Shown: in pieces, positions 1 to 12,287 of the stretch
Layout of the letters: every line of letters starts with the position of its first letter
Position numbering within the stretch: the stretch's first letter is position 1
Source: Carya illinoinensis
Lineage: Eukaryota; Streptophyta; Magnoliopsida; Fagales; Juglandaceae
NCBI RefSeq assembly: GCF_018687715.1
Contig: NC_056754.1
Span: 12,608,501 to 12,672,500, forward strand
Reading direction: 5' to 3'
DNA: 64,000 bases
Position numbers and translations under genes: made by a program
The notes under the pieces: model-generated
The model's database searches: none
What the model was told of the DNA's origin: nothing
Seen by the model: only the letters and a program-made list of their open reading frames with translations

Positions 1-2627
1 ATGCGTGTCAGATGGAAACCTACATGCATACACATAACCTTACGTCATCATCTATGTAATGCATAAACAACTATACTAGAAATAGAACTATGCCTCACTT
101 GGATCACTCTCTATCCATCACTGGGCTCTTACGCGCCATTTATTATGCTAAAACCTTCAAGGTCCTATTCCTTAAAGTGAACTTTCGTAATTCACCTTAG
201 GGTTAAGACACTAAGACCTTCATCTTATTCTTCTATTTTCACATTCCAACACATGATTTTGACCGACAGAGTCATGTGTTCCAACCTTAGACGATATATT
301 CGTCACTACCTTCATGCAATTAGCCCATACTCAATCCTCATTCTCATCCATACAAGCAACATGACTTTAAGCTGACTCTGAGGCTTAAACATCATGCAAC
401 CATACTGAGGATAGATTATCCATTACATATGGTAAACCTGTCCAGCACACGTGTCTCACCAGAGGTACATGTCTCTGATCCCTTTTATAACCTAAGACCA
501 ACTTATAATTCCAATGAATGTCCGCTTGTATAAATAAGTTTCATATTCTGATACCAACTTGCTCAGACCAGGTCGATATGACTCTTCCTACTTTCCGGCC
601 TTGTACAAGTTCATTCCGACACTTAACAAGAGGATTGCATCCACAAATGCACCTTTGGCACGTCATGTAGCTCAAGACAAATTCGGAGTTACAGCACGAC
701 GCTTATCATGCTTCCGCTGAACTGCTCTGATACTTTTCCACCACTTCCCAAGCCATAAGTCAACCACAAGGTGACACCCGTCACCTCAGACTACATGCCA
801 TGTCACAGCTACTTCGGGACACTATTACACATTTTTCGACGCTACACAATACACTCTACGCTCCTTAAATACGCAACCATCCTTTTATACGAGACACGCC
901 TTACGGTGCATCACTACACAACGTAGAGCACATGCCACATGCACTCTCTTCACTCTATGCCACACAACACTACGACGTACGTCACATGGTGCGTCACTGC
1001 ATTACATGGGTGTGAGGTATATGCCGCATCACAACTACGACATATACCTCACACCCATACTCATAGCACAGTTCACAACACTACACAATTATGTCTAACA
1101 TTTTATTAAACAACTACACTTCACAACAACTCTACAAAATTAATAGCACAGTCCACAACTTAATAACTAACATATATCATAAATAATGAGGAATAGATGG
1201 TTATACCATTGACGAGATAACCCGTGAGTCACTCGTTGTCCGTTACGATCAAAGCGTTGAATGAGTCGTACGTGGCGGTTAAACCGTGTATGGTGGCTGT
1301 TAGCCACGTACAGTGGCTGTCCAGTATGTAAAGTGGCGGTTTGGGCTTGGGAATAGCTAGGCGTGGTCTTGGAAAAGCTCAAGGTGGCCTCATGGTTGTT
1401 TGAGGTGGCGGAGCACGGCATCATCATGCCGTGAACAGTGCATATGAGGGTATAAGAGTGTGTGAGAGAGGTGGGGATGGGTTGGACATCATGATTAGGC
1501 ATGGAAGAGCTTGAAGGGGTGGCTGGAAGGTGGCTCACGACAGCGGATCAGCCACAAATAATGTAAACCGAGCATGAGAGAGTGGGGAGAGCGAGAGCTG
1601 TGTGTAGCTCGGTTGGACATGAAAATGGTTGGGAAAGGTTGTGGTGGTGAGAGGAACACAGTGGTGGTGGTAAGGTGGCGTGGGTAGCTGTGCATAGCGG
1701 TGCATGGTGGTGAAACCGAGTGTATGTGGGTGTATTGACCCATTAGAGAGAGAGAGAGGTAGAGGCAAATGGAGACCATGGAAAGGAAGGCCATGGAATG
1801 AGGATTTCGTTGGTGGTGGTCATAGGCCAAGGTGGCTGTGTATGGGGGTGCTACGGTGGAGAACTGGGTGTAAAACCCATTTTAAAGGTGATGCCGTGGA
1901 GGGAGGAGGAGGGCATGTGGGAGGAGATGTTGGCCAGAGGGAGAGGGTCAGTTGGTAATTGGTGGTGAGGCCATGGTTTGTCGGCGGTGGTTGGGCTGGA
2001 GGAGAGAGCGTTTCGGCTATAATGAAGCTGTGCACGTCGGGTGCTAGGGAGGGAGAGGAGAGAGAGATGAAAAGAGAAAAGTGAGTGGAAAAAAAGAGGG
2101 ACTTGGGTATTTAATCTAGGCCCTTCACTTTGGGATCTACAAAATGATCTATTGGTGTGTTTAAATACCGATTTGAAAACGCGTAAGTGTAAAATAAAAT
2201 ACTGAGAGGAATTAAAATAGAATATTATTTTACAAATTAAAGTTTATAAAATAATATTTCTTTATCATTAATTAAAATGATGAAGTCTCGTTAATTACAC
2301 AAAGAGGATAAAACCATTTAAATTAATTTGAAGTTTTTAACGTAAAGTTAAACATCGTAATATTTTTAAATAACATAAAATATTTAATTTAAATAATTAT
2401 CCACAATTATAATATTTTTAGAGCTCATCAAATAATATAATTGTGTTATTTTTAAAACAAGTTTAGTCCAATAATACTGGAAATATCACATATAAATATT
2501 TTCAGAATATTTAAAATATTTGTAAGTTTTAAAATATCTATCTTATTTTGAAATCCGTTTAATATATTTTAAAACACGCCATCGAGGCTAGTAATTAAAG
2601 AAAAAAAATAAGGAGCGGGTTATCACA
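1..2627. mobile_element. 3' part of a long TG...CA element (copy A)
   Basis: This stretch matches the last 2.7 kb of the complete element at 26253-30300 almost throughout, including the ending ATCACA followed by AATGG. The window begins about 1.35 kb inside the element, so its 5' end is not visible. It holds short open frames on both strands around 1170-2035, in a G-rich segment on the plus strand. None resembles a known protein and none is conserved as a frame in the second copy. The last 500 bases are very AT-rich. The best reading is a solo long terminal repeat of a gypsy-like element, shared with unit B at the same site. Confidence 0.7.
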
Positions 2628-2869
2628 AATGGTGACTTAACTCGGCTATGAGCATCTTAATTAGAGGTGGAATAATGATATTTGCAGTCATGGTGGATCT
2701 CACTCTTTTTTACTATTAATTTTTTAATGGTGAATTTCACTCATTTTCAAAAGGATTGTGTGCTATCTACCTAATATATGACTGTATCTAACATTACTTT
2801 GAAGGATACACTGCCATGGAAAACTAGCATTGACGTCGAATCATTTGTCATCGAGTGTGTATGGGAAGA

Positions 2870-3345
2870 AAATTTTTTGAAGCACTATATATCAATTCCC
2901 CAATCCAATTTAATACCACTGGAAATGATATATTTGGGTTGAGTTTGTTCTCAAACCACCACAGATATATCAAGAATGCATACCTACATTCTTCATCAGC
3001 GACTATGTCTTAGGAATGATCTCTTCCTTTATTTTTGTACGCAGTGCATTATTGCATATGATTTGAGGAGATTGAGGTTTGGCAATACAAGTTAGTGTGC
3101 TTGAAACTAGTTGATCCCTTTACTGATCTATATTTGTGATCACAAGGGGACTGGTACACTACACCAATTGAGACAGCTTTCTCATATTCGGACCACATTG
3201 AGGTAGAGTTGTTGCAACCCATGGCAACAAAATAATTATAATTACTGGAGAGGACAAAAGGACATTTGGCTAACTTCACCACATTATTTGTGTTTTCTGG
3301 AGCATTATTTGTGAAGCTGCAAGGCCAAAGTTCTCGTGTGTTTAT
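2870..3345 (-). pseudogene. Relic of WAKL extracellular exon (second WAKL lineage), unit A
   Basis: Read on the minus strand this gives fragments of the GUB_WAK exon: a piece with the VAMGCNNS and QSPCDH signatures (3049-3282), then after stops a CRYAFL-like piece and an SFPVVLNWIG-like piece matching the end of WAKL exon 1. It lies downstream of the complete WAKL gene, so it belongs to another gene whose kinase exon is gone. It is clearly diverged from the neighbouring full gene, and related relics occur at 30480-30990 and 42860-43420. It is not expected to encode a working protein. Confidence 0.75.
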
Positions 3346-4709
3346 ATGGAAGTTGCCTAAGAGGCCAATGAAATTGCCAAGTAAAGAAATTGATCAACTA
3401 AACCCAGTCATGTAGTAGCCTCTATTGATTTGTCACAATGAGGTGCAAAAGATCCACAGACATAATGGCCCTTTGAGAATGCAGCATGATCATTTGAATG
3501 TTAAAAATGAGGAAAATCTATCTACATGATGCCACATCTTCTGAAAAAGGATCTATCCCTGCCATAAATAAACTTAAGCCTCGTATTCCCAAAGATCTTA
3601 CTAGCAAGGAGTCAACCAACCGTCCTTACTCATGAGCACACTCCTATAAATGAAAAGAAACACCATTCTGATAAATTGAAGAACCTAATCTATGTATGAA
3701 GCTTTTCTATTTGATTATGCGCTATCGGCCCCACAAAACAGTTTCAGATTCCCCCATTCATTATAAAATAGGACATCTGACTGCATTTACAACTCCTATC
3801 ATGCTAGCTCTCTTTTTCCTATGGGTAGTACCGGATGAAAAAAGAGGATCCATGCATGTCAAAAAGATGAAAGATGACCAAAGCAAAATCACATCGTAAC
3901 AATGTTTACCAGTACTAGAGTTTGTGTTTGGCATCCTGAAATTAGTATCAAACCACCACTTATGTTTGTTTAATCAAGGATGCATACTTGCATTTATAAA
4001 TTTGCTACTTGTGTCACAAAATTTGGGATCGCTATCCACCCCCACATGAGAATATCTTTTTTTTTTAAAAAAAAAAACCATCTGCCCGCATGCTTGGATT
4101 AGATGAATTTCCTACCCAGGCCTATAAGGGGATAGACAGATGGGCTGGATGCGGGAGCCCACCAAGCAACCCTAGTTATGCCTTCTAATATTGAAATGTC
4201 CAACATCTGCAGGTTAAACTCTTGAAGAAATGTTTTGAAGAGCCCAAAAACCTACTGCAATCTATGTTGGAAAGCAATCGTCAATGTGGCAATTTCCATC
4301 TCCTACTTAGAAAGGGGAAGATATATATGCTAACATTGCACATTGTGCTTGATAATTAGTGCTACACTAAAACATTACACTAAAAAGTAGTGAGTTGAAG
4401 ATAATTACTAATCAATAAACTCTTAAATAGAAGGGATAATAAGAAATTGCTATCCATCAACCCTTGAATTTATTATAACAAAAAAAATAATATATGGCTG
4501 GATGATCTAGTACTACTGGTTGATAGGTAATACACACACACCACACTAGAGTGGTGCAATCGATGGAAATAGGATTATAGCGCAATACCTAACATAATTT
4601 TCCAAAAAATATAATTTACAACTTGTCTTCAATGGATACCAATTCTTAAATGACAGTACTCATCAACACTAGAAAACGAAAGCCATGTCGTACCCTACAA
4701 GATGAAAAA

Positions 4710-4748
<39 letters not shown>

Positions 4749-4774
4749 TAACACAATTGTTTTTTGTTCCCCGA
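3346..4774. other. Intergenic, conserved in units B and C; no gene seen
   Basis: This spacer is shared with 31000-32409 and 43430-44553 plus 45808-46052. An open frame at 3696-3899 exists in A and C but is stopped early in B, so I do not call it a gene. An AT microsatellite near 4711-4744 sits just beyond the WAKL stop codon and so probably lies in its 3' UTR. Confidence 0.5.
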
Positions 4775-6081
4775 TTAAGAAGAAATTGGTAAAGGATGGC
4801 CATGATCACCACCATCCGCACATGATGTTAACGTTGTTGATGTAGAACCAACCCATTGCTCGTACATTTCAGTTCTAACATTTTCAACCTCTTCATATTT
4901 TTGCTGGTCAAGGTTAGAAATGCCTTTTCTCATTGTTTGAACGGCCACCAACTCCATTGAAACTTCTTTCATCGTAGGTCTTTTCTTTCCGCTCAAGTTC
5001 AAGCACCTTTTCACAAGATTTGCAACCACAACAACCTCTTTTTCACCTTCTTTCAAAACTCGATCATCAAGAATATCAAACAAATTGTTTTCTTCCATTG
5101 AACGAATGAAAAATGAGGCTAAACCTTTGGTATCTTCTGTTCTTATTGAAGAGATTGCTTTTTCTCCCGTTAATAGCTCAACGAGGACAACGCCAAAACT
5201 ATAAACATCACTTTTTTCTGTAAATTGACTAGTTTGAAAATACTCAGGATCCAAGTATCCAAAAGTCCCTTGTACTTGTGTGGTCAGATGGGTTTGATCA
5301 ATTGCAACAGATCTTGAAGTCCCAAAGTCTGCTACTTTAGCTCTATACTTTTCATCTAAAAGTATGTTTGTAGACTTGATATCTCGATGGTAAATGGGTG
5401 ATGAAGCTGCTGAGTGCAAGTAGAAGAGAGCTCCGGCAATATCTGTGGCAATTTGTAAGCGCATATCCCATGTTGGGGGAAACTCCTCATTTTGGTTATT
5501 GAGATATTGGGAAAGAGTTCCATTAGGAATGAACTCATAAACGAGTAGAGGAACTTCTGTCTCCAAACAACAACCAAGTAGTTTAACCACATTTCTATGG
5601 TTAATTCGTGAAAGAATAACAACTTCATTAATGAATTCTTCAAGCTTTCTTTCATCAATTATCTTGGACTTTTTTACGGCAACAATGCTTCCATCTGGTA
5701 GCATGCCTTTGTAAACTGTACCTTGTCCTCCTTGGCCAAGCATTCTGTTTACATTAAACCGGTCAGTGGCCTTCTCCAACTCCTTTGAATCAAACAATTT
5801 AGTGGTCTGAACATTGATTTCATTCGAAGATAATTGTTGTCGTAACAAAAGTCCACCATTCCTCTTAAAGAACTTCTCCTTTTGCTTAAACATCTTTCTT
5901 TTATTTACTACTCTGTAGGACCACCATCCACCGATAAGCATTACTACTAGCCCAAGGCTTGTACTAATTCCTGCACAACTCAATGAAATAGTAAAAAAGA
6001 TTACACTCAATTAAATGGGAGAAAGATTACTCACAAAAAATGTATTAGGGCTCAATTAAATGCTCGAATAATTACTGATGG

Positions 6082-6125
<44 letters not shown>

Positions 6126-6746
6126 TACTCATGTGTATGTGTATATCTTGAATAGTTATAATTTGTAAGTTTGCATAATTTTATGCCATAGGTGTAGGGT
6201 AGTACTGTACCTAAAAAACTAAATAAGGTAGGTTTTTTAAGGTTAAGTAGTTTTAGGCAGGTGGTGCTATAATGATGGCATACTTATATATAACAAGGAG
6301 AGAGAGAGAGATCGAGATTAAGAAGACATACCTATAATGATGGCATACCTGGCATTCCTATGAACTGGTATACAGTTATAAGACCCCACAGTATTTTCAC
6401 AACGTGTTTCATTACCACAATTGTTAAGGTCTGAGTTTGCACATTCATCAATATCTGAAATTGGAGTTACAAACACATGAATCAGCAGTATAAAACATAT
6501 ATGTGCACACAATTAACATATATGTGTGTTAGAAGCAGAGAATATATATATATATATTTTACACTCACCATCTTTATAGTAAAAGTAAAAACCGTATTTT
6601 CCTCGTAAGAGAGAAATAAATGAAAAATATAATACACGCACATCCAAAAACAGTTCATTTCTTATGACTCTACTCGGAGGATTTGTTTCGCCATTAATGA
6701 TTTATTTATTTATTTTTAAAGAAGACTACCAAAAACAATACTTTCG

Positions 6747-6777
<31 letters not shown>

Positions 6778-7991
6778 GATAATTTCACCTTTTTGCTAAA
6801 AAAATCTCAATAAAGGGGGAGGGGAGGGGTGACTATCCGGCAATCTATATTTCATCAAATCTACTGGTCTTTAGAATTGGAACGACATTTTAAACACAAT
6901 AAAAATAAGATTTTATAAAAATAAATTTATAAATTGATGTAGTTTTATATGAAACGTTGGACCTATTTTATTATAAAAAAATTTTATAATCTAAGATATT
7001 ACGTCAAATCATATCAATTTATAAATTTATTTTGATAGAATCTCTTTATTTTTAAATTATTTCTCAAGGTATTATAGATATATATGAGAAGTTTACCTTG
7101 ACATCCTTTATGAAGATAGGGATTTCCACTGAAGCCGTCATGGCACGAACATGTGTAAGTACGGCCTCGATTAAAAGAAGGATAAGGGCTGCTGACACAT
7201 CTAATTGATGAATCCGAGCGTCTATTTGGAAGCGAAGTGTTTGAAGGATTATCAATCCCCCATTCCAGTACCACTGGCAGTGGGAAGTACGCATTTGGGG
7301 TCGGAATTTTGAATTTCTTCCCAAGCCACGAGTTTTCTACCAAGAATGCATACCTGCATGATCCATTCTTCAACTTCATCTCGGAATGAGCTCTTGGCTC
7401 TATTTTTGAAGTGAATGAATGGACATCTGTGGTGATTGATGTCACGCAGCAGTCAGTGTCCCATAACCTTATAATTTTTCCATTTCTTGATGATATTCTT
7501 TGGTGATCGCAAGGGGACTGGCACACTGCACCGGGTGAGACTTTCTCATCTTCGGACCACATTGAGGCAGAGTTGTTGCAACCCATGGCAACGAAAGAGT
7601 TGTACGCGCTGGAGAAGACAAATGGACTTCCTGCTAACTCGTCTTTGGATATGGTGCTTACATTATCAGCACAACTCGTAAATACCGGATAGTTGACCCG
7701 AACTATGTTAACATCTGATAGAATGATGATCTCTAGCACCTCCAGGTTGAACTTGCTTAAGAAAGGTTTGGGTTTACCGTTGAAAGTATCACTTTGATTA
7801 CATACGATTTTAAACCATTTGGAAATATAGCAACCAGCACCTATTCCAAATGGGTACGGAATTTTAACATCATTCCCACTGCATCTTTCTGGACATGATG
7901 GACTTTTGGTTATACTTGCTGCTTGTGCGAATGCATAGACTGAGCATGATAAGAGAATTATCTGAAACCCCAATCGCAGTAGTAGTACTGC

Positions 7992-7997
<6 letters not shown>
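4775..7997 (-). CDS. Wall-associated receptor kinase-like protein, intact (copy A)
   Basis: A plasma-membrane receptor kinase expected to bind pectin or oligogalacturonides outside and signal through a cytoplasmic Ser/Thr kinase. Three exons on the minus strand: 7097-7997, 6332-6454 and 4775-5970, with phase-1 GT-AG introns of 642 and 361 bases. The joined frame is open for 739 residues. Residues 1-25 form a signal peptide. The GUB_WAK cysteine motif with [11 protein letters not shown] follows, and exon 1 ends with a C-x-C EGF-like piece. Exon 2 encodes a calcium-binding EGF (DIDECANS). The second intron cuts the transmembrane helix (about 337-358). The kinase has the glycine loop GQGGQG (420-425), Lys441, HRD at 536-538 and DFG at 556-558, so it looks catalytically competent. 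The start is the first ATG after a CT/GA tract and is conserved in copy C. Family function is established; the ligand is inference. Confidence 0.93.
6890..7062. mobile_element. Fold-back MITE-like element in WAKL intron 1 (copy A)
   Basis: The two halves are inverted copies of each other: the left arm contains AAATTTATAAATTGATGTAG and the right arm reads back as nearly the same sequence. Copies sit at the same place in intron 1 of WAKL B (35530-35695) and WAKL C (48590-48755), so the insertion predates the triplication. Related copies lie at 9366-9515, 11636-11760, 20095-20275, 51270-51380 and 59212-59372. The size and structure fit a non-autonomous DNA element; the superfamily is not assigned. 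Confidence 0.65.

Positions 7998-8036
<39 letters not shown>
7998..8036. repeat. CT/GA microsatellite in WAKL-A 5' UTR
   Basis: About 19 CT repeats on the plus strand (GA on the transcript) directly abut the ATG of WAKL A. The equivalent tract is much shorter in copy C (49639-49653) and changed to a mixed CT/GT tract in copy B (36628-36655). Confidence 0.9.
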
Positions 8037-8038
<2 letters not shown>

Positions 8039-8120
8039 ATGATGATGACGGAGAAGAATGGGAGTGTGGAAGAAGAATGGGAGTGTGGCGACGCAGGTAG
8101 CAAACCCACCAAGGCCCCGG

Positions 8121-8128
8121 TTTTTATA
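8121..8128 (-). promoter_or_regulatory. TATA box of WAKL-A
   Basis: TATAAAAA on the minus strand about 124 bases upstream of the WAKL-A ATG. It is conserved in position in B (36747-36754) and C (49722-49729, TATAAAAG), which supports function. A start site some 30 bases downstream would give a 5' UTR of about 95 bases containing the microsatellite. Confidence 0.65.
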
Positions 8129-8451
8129 ATGAGATTCTTATTCTTAATCGAGATGTTTCTATGGAATTTGCCTAAAAGAAGAATGTTACTATCCATGAAA
8201 TTATTGTACTTGGATCGAAGTAGCTTTTCAACTTGCCGGCCACGACTATTTCTCTTCTTCCACTTTAATCACAGTGGAGTAGGGTAAAAGGTTTTGATTT
8301 TTGAATAATCCCCCACAAAAAGCAGTTGAATAATGTCCTAAACTTTAAAACAATAAAATTAAAGCTAGCTAGCTGTTGCATTTATAAAATCATGTAATGT
8401 AAAATCGTTCAAACATTTTAAATTAGAAACTATACATACATTTTTCAAACA

Positions 8452-8488
<37 letters not shown>

Positions 8489-8662
8489 GTCATATTATAT
8501 ATTATATAATATATGATACAACGAAGATCTAATTAAATTTAAAACAAAAGAATCAATATTAATACTAAATAAAATAATTATTAAATTAAAATACAAAAAT
8601 ACGAGATACCACGCTAATTGACTTAATTAGAACACTTACAATTAATTAGTATTGCCATAATA

Positions 8663-8690
8663 TTGACTATGTCAACCACACGTGGCACAT
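8663..8690. promoter_or_regulatory. Paired W-box cores and G-box upstream of WAKL-A
   Basis: TTGAC and GTCAA (inverted W-box cores) are followed by ACACGTGGC, a G-box/ABRE-like core with CACGTG at 8679-8684. It lies about 680 bases upstream of the start codon. In the homologous places in B (near 37290) and C (near 50100) the G-box core is mutated to CATGTG. The role is inferred from motif knowledge only. Confidence 0.35.
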
Positions 8691-8984
8691 GAGATGATAA
8701 CTATATATAACATGGAGAGAGAGAGAGAGAGAGAGTCTCGAATACAAAGCAGGCACAAAATTCATCTATCAAACGAGATTTGATGAGAAAATCAATTAAT
8801 TTCTAACAACCAAACATACTTATTATTTTATTAAAAAAAGTTTCCAACTACCAAACAGAGCATGCATTATTACTACTGAGGTCACAATTCCTGGTTAGAT
8901 AGGATGGCTAACGAGTCATACATCAGAACCTGGTTTCCTTTAGTTTAGCAGCTAGATGTACTTTATTAATTCACGTGTTTCATG

Positions 8985-9215
8985 CGCTTTGAGGAAGTGA
9001 GATGAAATAATATAATTTTAAATGAAAGTTAAAAATTGAATAAATTATTATTAAAATATTATTTTTTTAATATTATTATTATTTTAAAATTTGAAAAAGT
9101 TAAATTGAGATTTGAAAAAGTTATTGTTTATTATATTTTATGTGAAAATTTATAAAAGTTATAATTATGAGATGAGATGAGATGGTTTCTGAATATAAAC
9201 AATCTCTAAAAGAGC
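8985..9215. mobile_element. AT-rich MITE copy
   Basis: Contains the GAGATGA-type ends and the AATATTATTATTATTTTAAA centre shared with 11218-11433, 37595-37805 and 50385-50585. Its outer ends have decayed. Confidence 0.55.
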
Positions 9216-10957
9216 ATTTCTTGTAATTATTTTTACACTATACACTGCACACTATACTTAATTTTCTATTATTATTATTTTTTATTTTAATCTTGCTAAA
9301 CTAAAATAATTCTTCTACTCTTCATCTATATATCACATATTTAGTAATAGAAAAAAAAAACTTTATCCATAAAAGTGTTTTATAAATTGAGGTAGTTTGA
9401 TATGATATGTCGAATTATAAATTTATTTTTATTTTAAACTATATCTAACGTATCATATAAAGTAAAATCATTTTATAATTTATATTTATGAAGTCTCTTT
9501 AAAAATATATATGACAATTCTCTTAATAAAATTATAGAGATATGATATAGATCAGAAAACTACACTTTATCCCTCAAAATTATCGTTTATTTTGCAATAT
9601 TACCTTAATATTATATATAAGGTACGTGGCAGGCATGCATGGATCTAATTAGCCAACGGAGATGATGATAAATTGTGAGTTTTGTTTGAAATTGAAATAA
9701 TTAATTTGAAGGTTATATTATAAAATGGATGATAGATGGAGATGGAGTCGATGATCAGAACAAATTTCCCCTGTATATATATAGCAACCTTCAAGTATTG
9801 AGACTTGAATATTATTTTATTTCAAAGTAGCTTTTGAACTTGCCGGCCGGTACTGAGTACTGGTCTTTTTCTTCATCCCCTTTTCGTTTTTTAATACTAT
9901 ATATAATGGAAATTTACCCAAGTCCGAAGCGATTAAAGCTGGTCGTCTTTGTTTTCTCCTATGGAAATTATAGAAATTATATAATATATATGCCGCCCTC
10001 TTGTATTTGCAGTTGCTGACTATCGTTAATTTGCACTATCTCTTGTTAATTAATTTCTAATTAAACTGCTAACATAATTTATTTCTAAATGCGAAATACT
10101 TATAATTATCATCTTCTGTATTAACTAGATCATAGCTAGGTTAGAATATTAAGAGAAAATATATAATTTTGTATATTCTAATTTGTATATATATATATAT
10201 ATATTACAATCGTACAGATCAGGCCGGGTCAATTTATAATTGAATAAGGTATAACGTGAATATATAAAACAAATGCAATCAATACATAAATAACTAAATA
10301 TTCTAACTGACTTAATTAGAACACTTGCAATTAATTGGTATTGCCATAATATTGATATATAGTATATTAAATTATGGTAATATCACGTTAATATAATCTA
10401 ATGATGGATCGAATTAGCCAATTAATACGTATATACCAACATGAGTAACAAAAATAGTTTGCATATATCATGATAATTGTGTTTATTTGTTACATCCAGT
10501 CGAAAAAGTAATTTTGCAACATACATTCATTTTTACGTAGTCTTTGCGTACTTCACTAGTATAATTGGCCAAATCAATTATTTTATATTAAAAAAAAATA
10601 ATGCAGCTAATCATATTAGTGAAGTGTATAAAGAATACATAGAAATTATTACACATATATAAAACTTTTGCAGCCGAAATGTATCTTATGTTTTCATTTT
10701 CTCTTCATGTTTTTCCTATATGTATTACTTCAGTACTTCTTCAGATATAGTTGATAATTGAGATCAGGCTGCTAGAAATTAGACTATGTCAACCGCATGT
10801 GGCACATGAGTTGATAACTATATATAACATGGAGAGAGAGAGAGAGAGAGAGAGTACTCTCGAATACAAGCAGCCACAAAATTCATGAATCGAACAAAAT
10901 TTGAGGAGAAAATCAGTTAGTTTCTAACAACCAAACATACTTATTATTTTATTTAAA

Positions 10958-11147
10958 AAAGTTTCCAACTAGGCAACTACCAAACAAAGCATGCATTATT
11001 GCTACTGACGTCACAACCTGGTTATATAGGATAGCTCACGAGTCTGCATACGAAAGTTTCCAACTAGGCAACTACCAAACAAAGCATGCATTATTGCTAC
11101 TGACGTCACAACCTGGTTATATAGGATAGCTCACGAGTCTGCGCGCA
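10958..11147. repeat. 95-bp direct tandem duplication
   Basis: Two adjacent copies (10958-11052 and 11053-11147) are identical for about the first 90 bases. Units B and C have a single copy of the homologous sequence, so the duplication is recent and specific to A. Confidence 0.9.
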
Positions 11148-11217
11148 TACGTCACAACCTTGTTCCCTTTAGGTTAACAGCTGGATATACTTTATTAATT
11201 CACGTGTTTTATGCTGT

Positions 11218-11433
11218 GGCTTGTTTGGATAATGAGATGAAATCATATAATTTTAGATAAAAATTAAAGTTGAATAAAATATTATTTTTAATATTATTAT
11301 TATTTTAAAATTTAAAAAATTTGAATCAGTATTTAAAAAAGTTGAATTATTTATTATATTTTATATATAAATTTAAAAAAATTGTAATGATAAGATAATA
11401 CAAGATGAGAGGGTTTCCGAATACAAACAGCCC
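11218..11433. mobile_element. AT-rich MITE with imperfect terminal inverted repeats
   Basis: It begins GGCTTGTTTGGAT and ends ATACAAACAGCCC, which are imperfect inverted repeats of one another. The interior is over 80 percent A+T with an (ATT)n centre. No transposase is present and no clear target duplication survives. A reverse-oriented relative lies at 60258-60400. Confidence 0.6.
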
Positions 11434-12154
11434 TTAAGAAAGCCTTTCTTGTCATTATTTTTACACTATACATTATACTTAATTTTCTATTTTTATTATT
11501 ATTTTTATTTTAATCTTGCTAAATTACATGAATTCTTCTACTTATCCTATATATACCACATATTTTAATCTTGCTAAGTTAGGAATAAAACATGGATTAA
11601 TTGATGTAATATTAACAAAAGAGAAAAAGGCTTTAGAAGTGTTTTATAAAAGTAAATTTATAAATTGAGAAAGTTTGATGTAGTATGTCGAACTATAAAT
11701 TTATTTTTATTTTAAAATAAATTTAACATATCATATGAAATAATGTCATTTTATACAAGATTGCTCATTATTTAGCCAGAAATGTTCTTTCTTTAGCTAT
11801 TTCTGATGTCATTGTAGAAATGGTGCCTTCATGTATTAGTCATCTGTTATGATGTTTTAGTTTAAATGCAGAACATTTCCCTTTCCAAAAAAAAGGAAAA
11901 AGAAAATTATAGAGATAAGATATAGATAAGAAAACTATACTTGAAAACTACACTATCGATCCCTCAAAATTATCGTTTATTTTGCAATATTACCTCAAAA
12001 TAGTACTTAACTACGTACCTACCTAATAATTTGAAACATAAATTTCAATATTTAGACCACTATATAGAGGATCGATGGACGATATATACACACACACACG
12101 TAATATTGTTTTATTATCGAGTAGTAGTAGAGGTAGACATTACTAATTAAACCC

Positions 12155-12189
<35 letters not shown>

Positions 12190-12287
12190 AATCATCTCAA
12201 ACACCAATTGCAGTACAACTGCATTCATCTGATCTTCATCTAGTCTCTTTTCCACCCTGCATGCATGATGAGCGTACATCATGGATT

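Larger units (their letters stand above)
8291..12287. other. Intergenic, repeat-rich; no gene seen
   Basis: AT-rich spacer upstream of WAKL A built from repeated blocks. A block at about 8630-9250 recurs at about 10760-11470. The stretch 9566-9970 recurs in unit B at 39443-39840. No open frame with recognisable protein similarity was found on either strand. Confidence 0.6.

Noticed and set aside
3696..3899. Small plus-strand frame related to one at 43790-44188
   Set aside because: The homologous frame in unit B is stopped after a few codons and the product has no recognisable features.
7895..8287. Plus-strand frame opposite WAKL exon 1 and its promoter
   Set aside because: It runs through the CT microsatellite in the shadow of the receptor gene and is not kept in frame in copy C.
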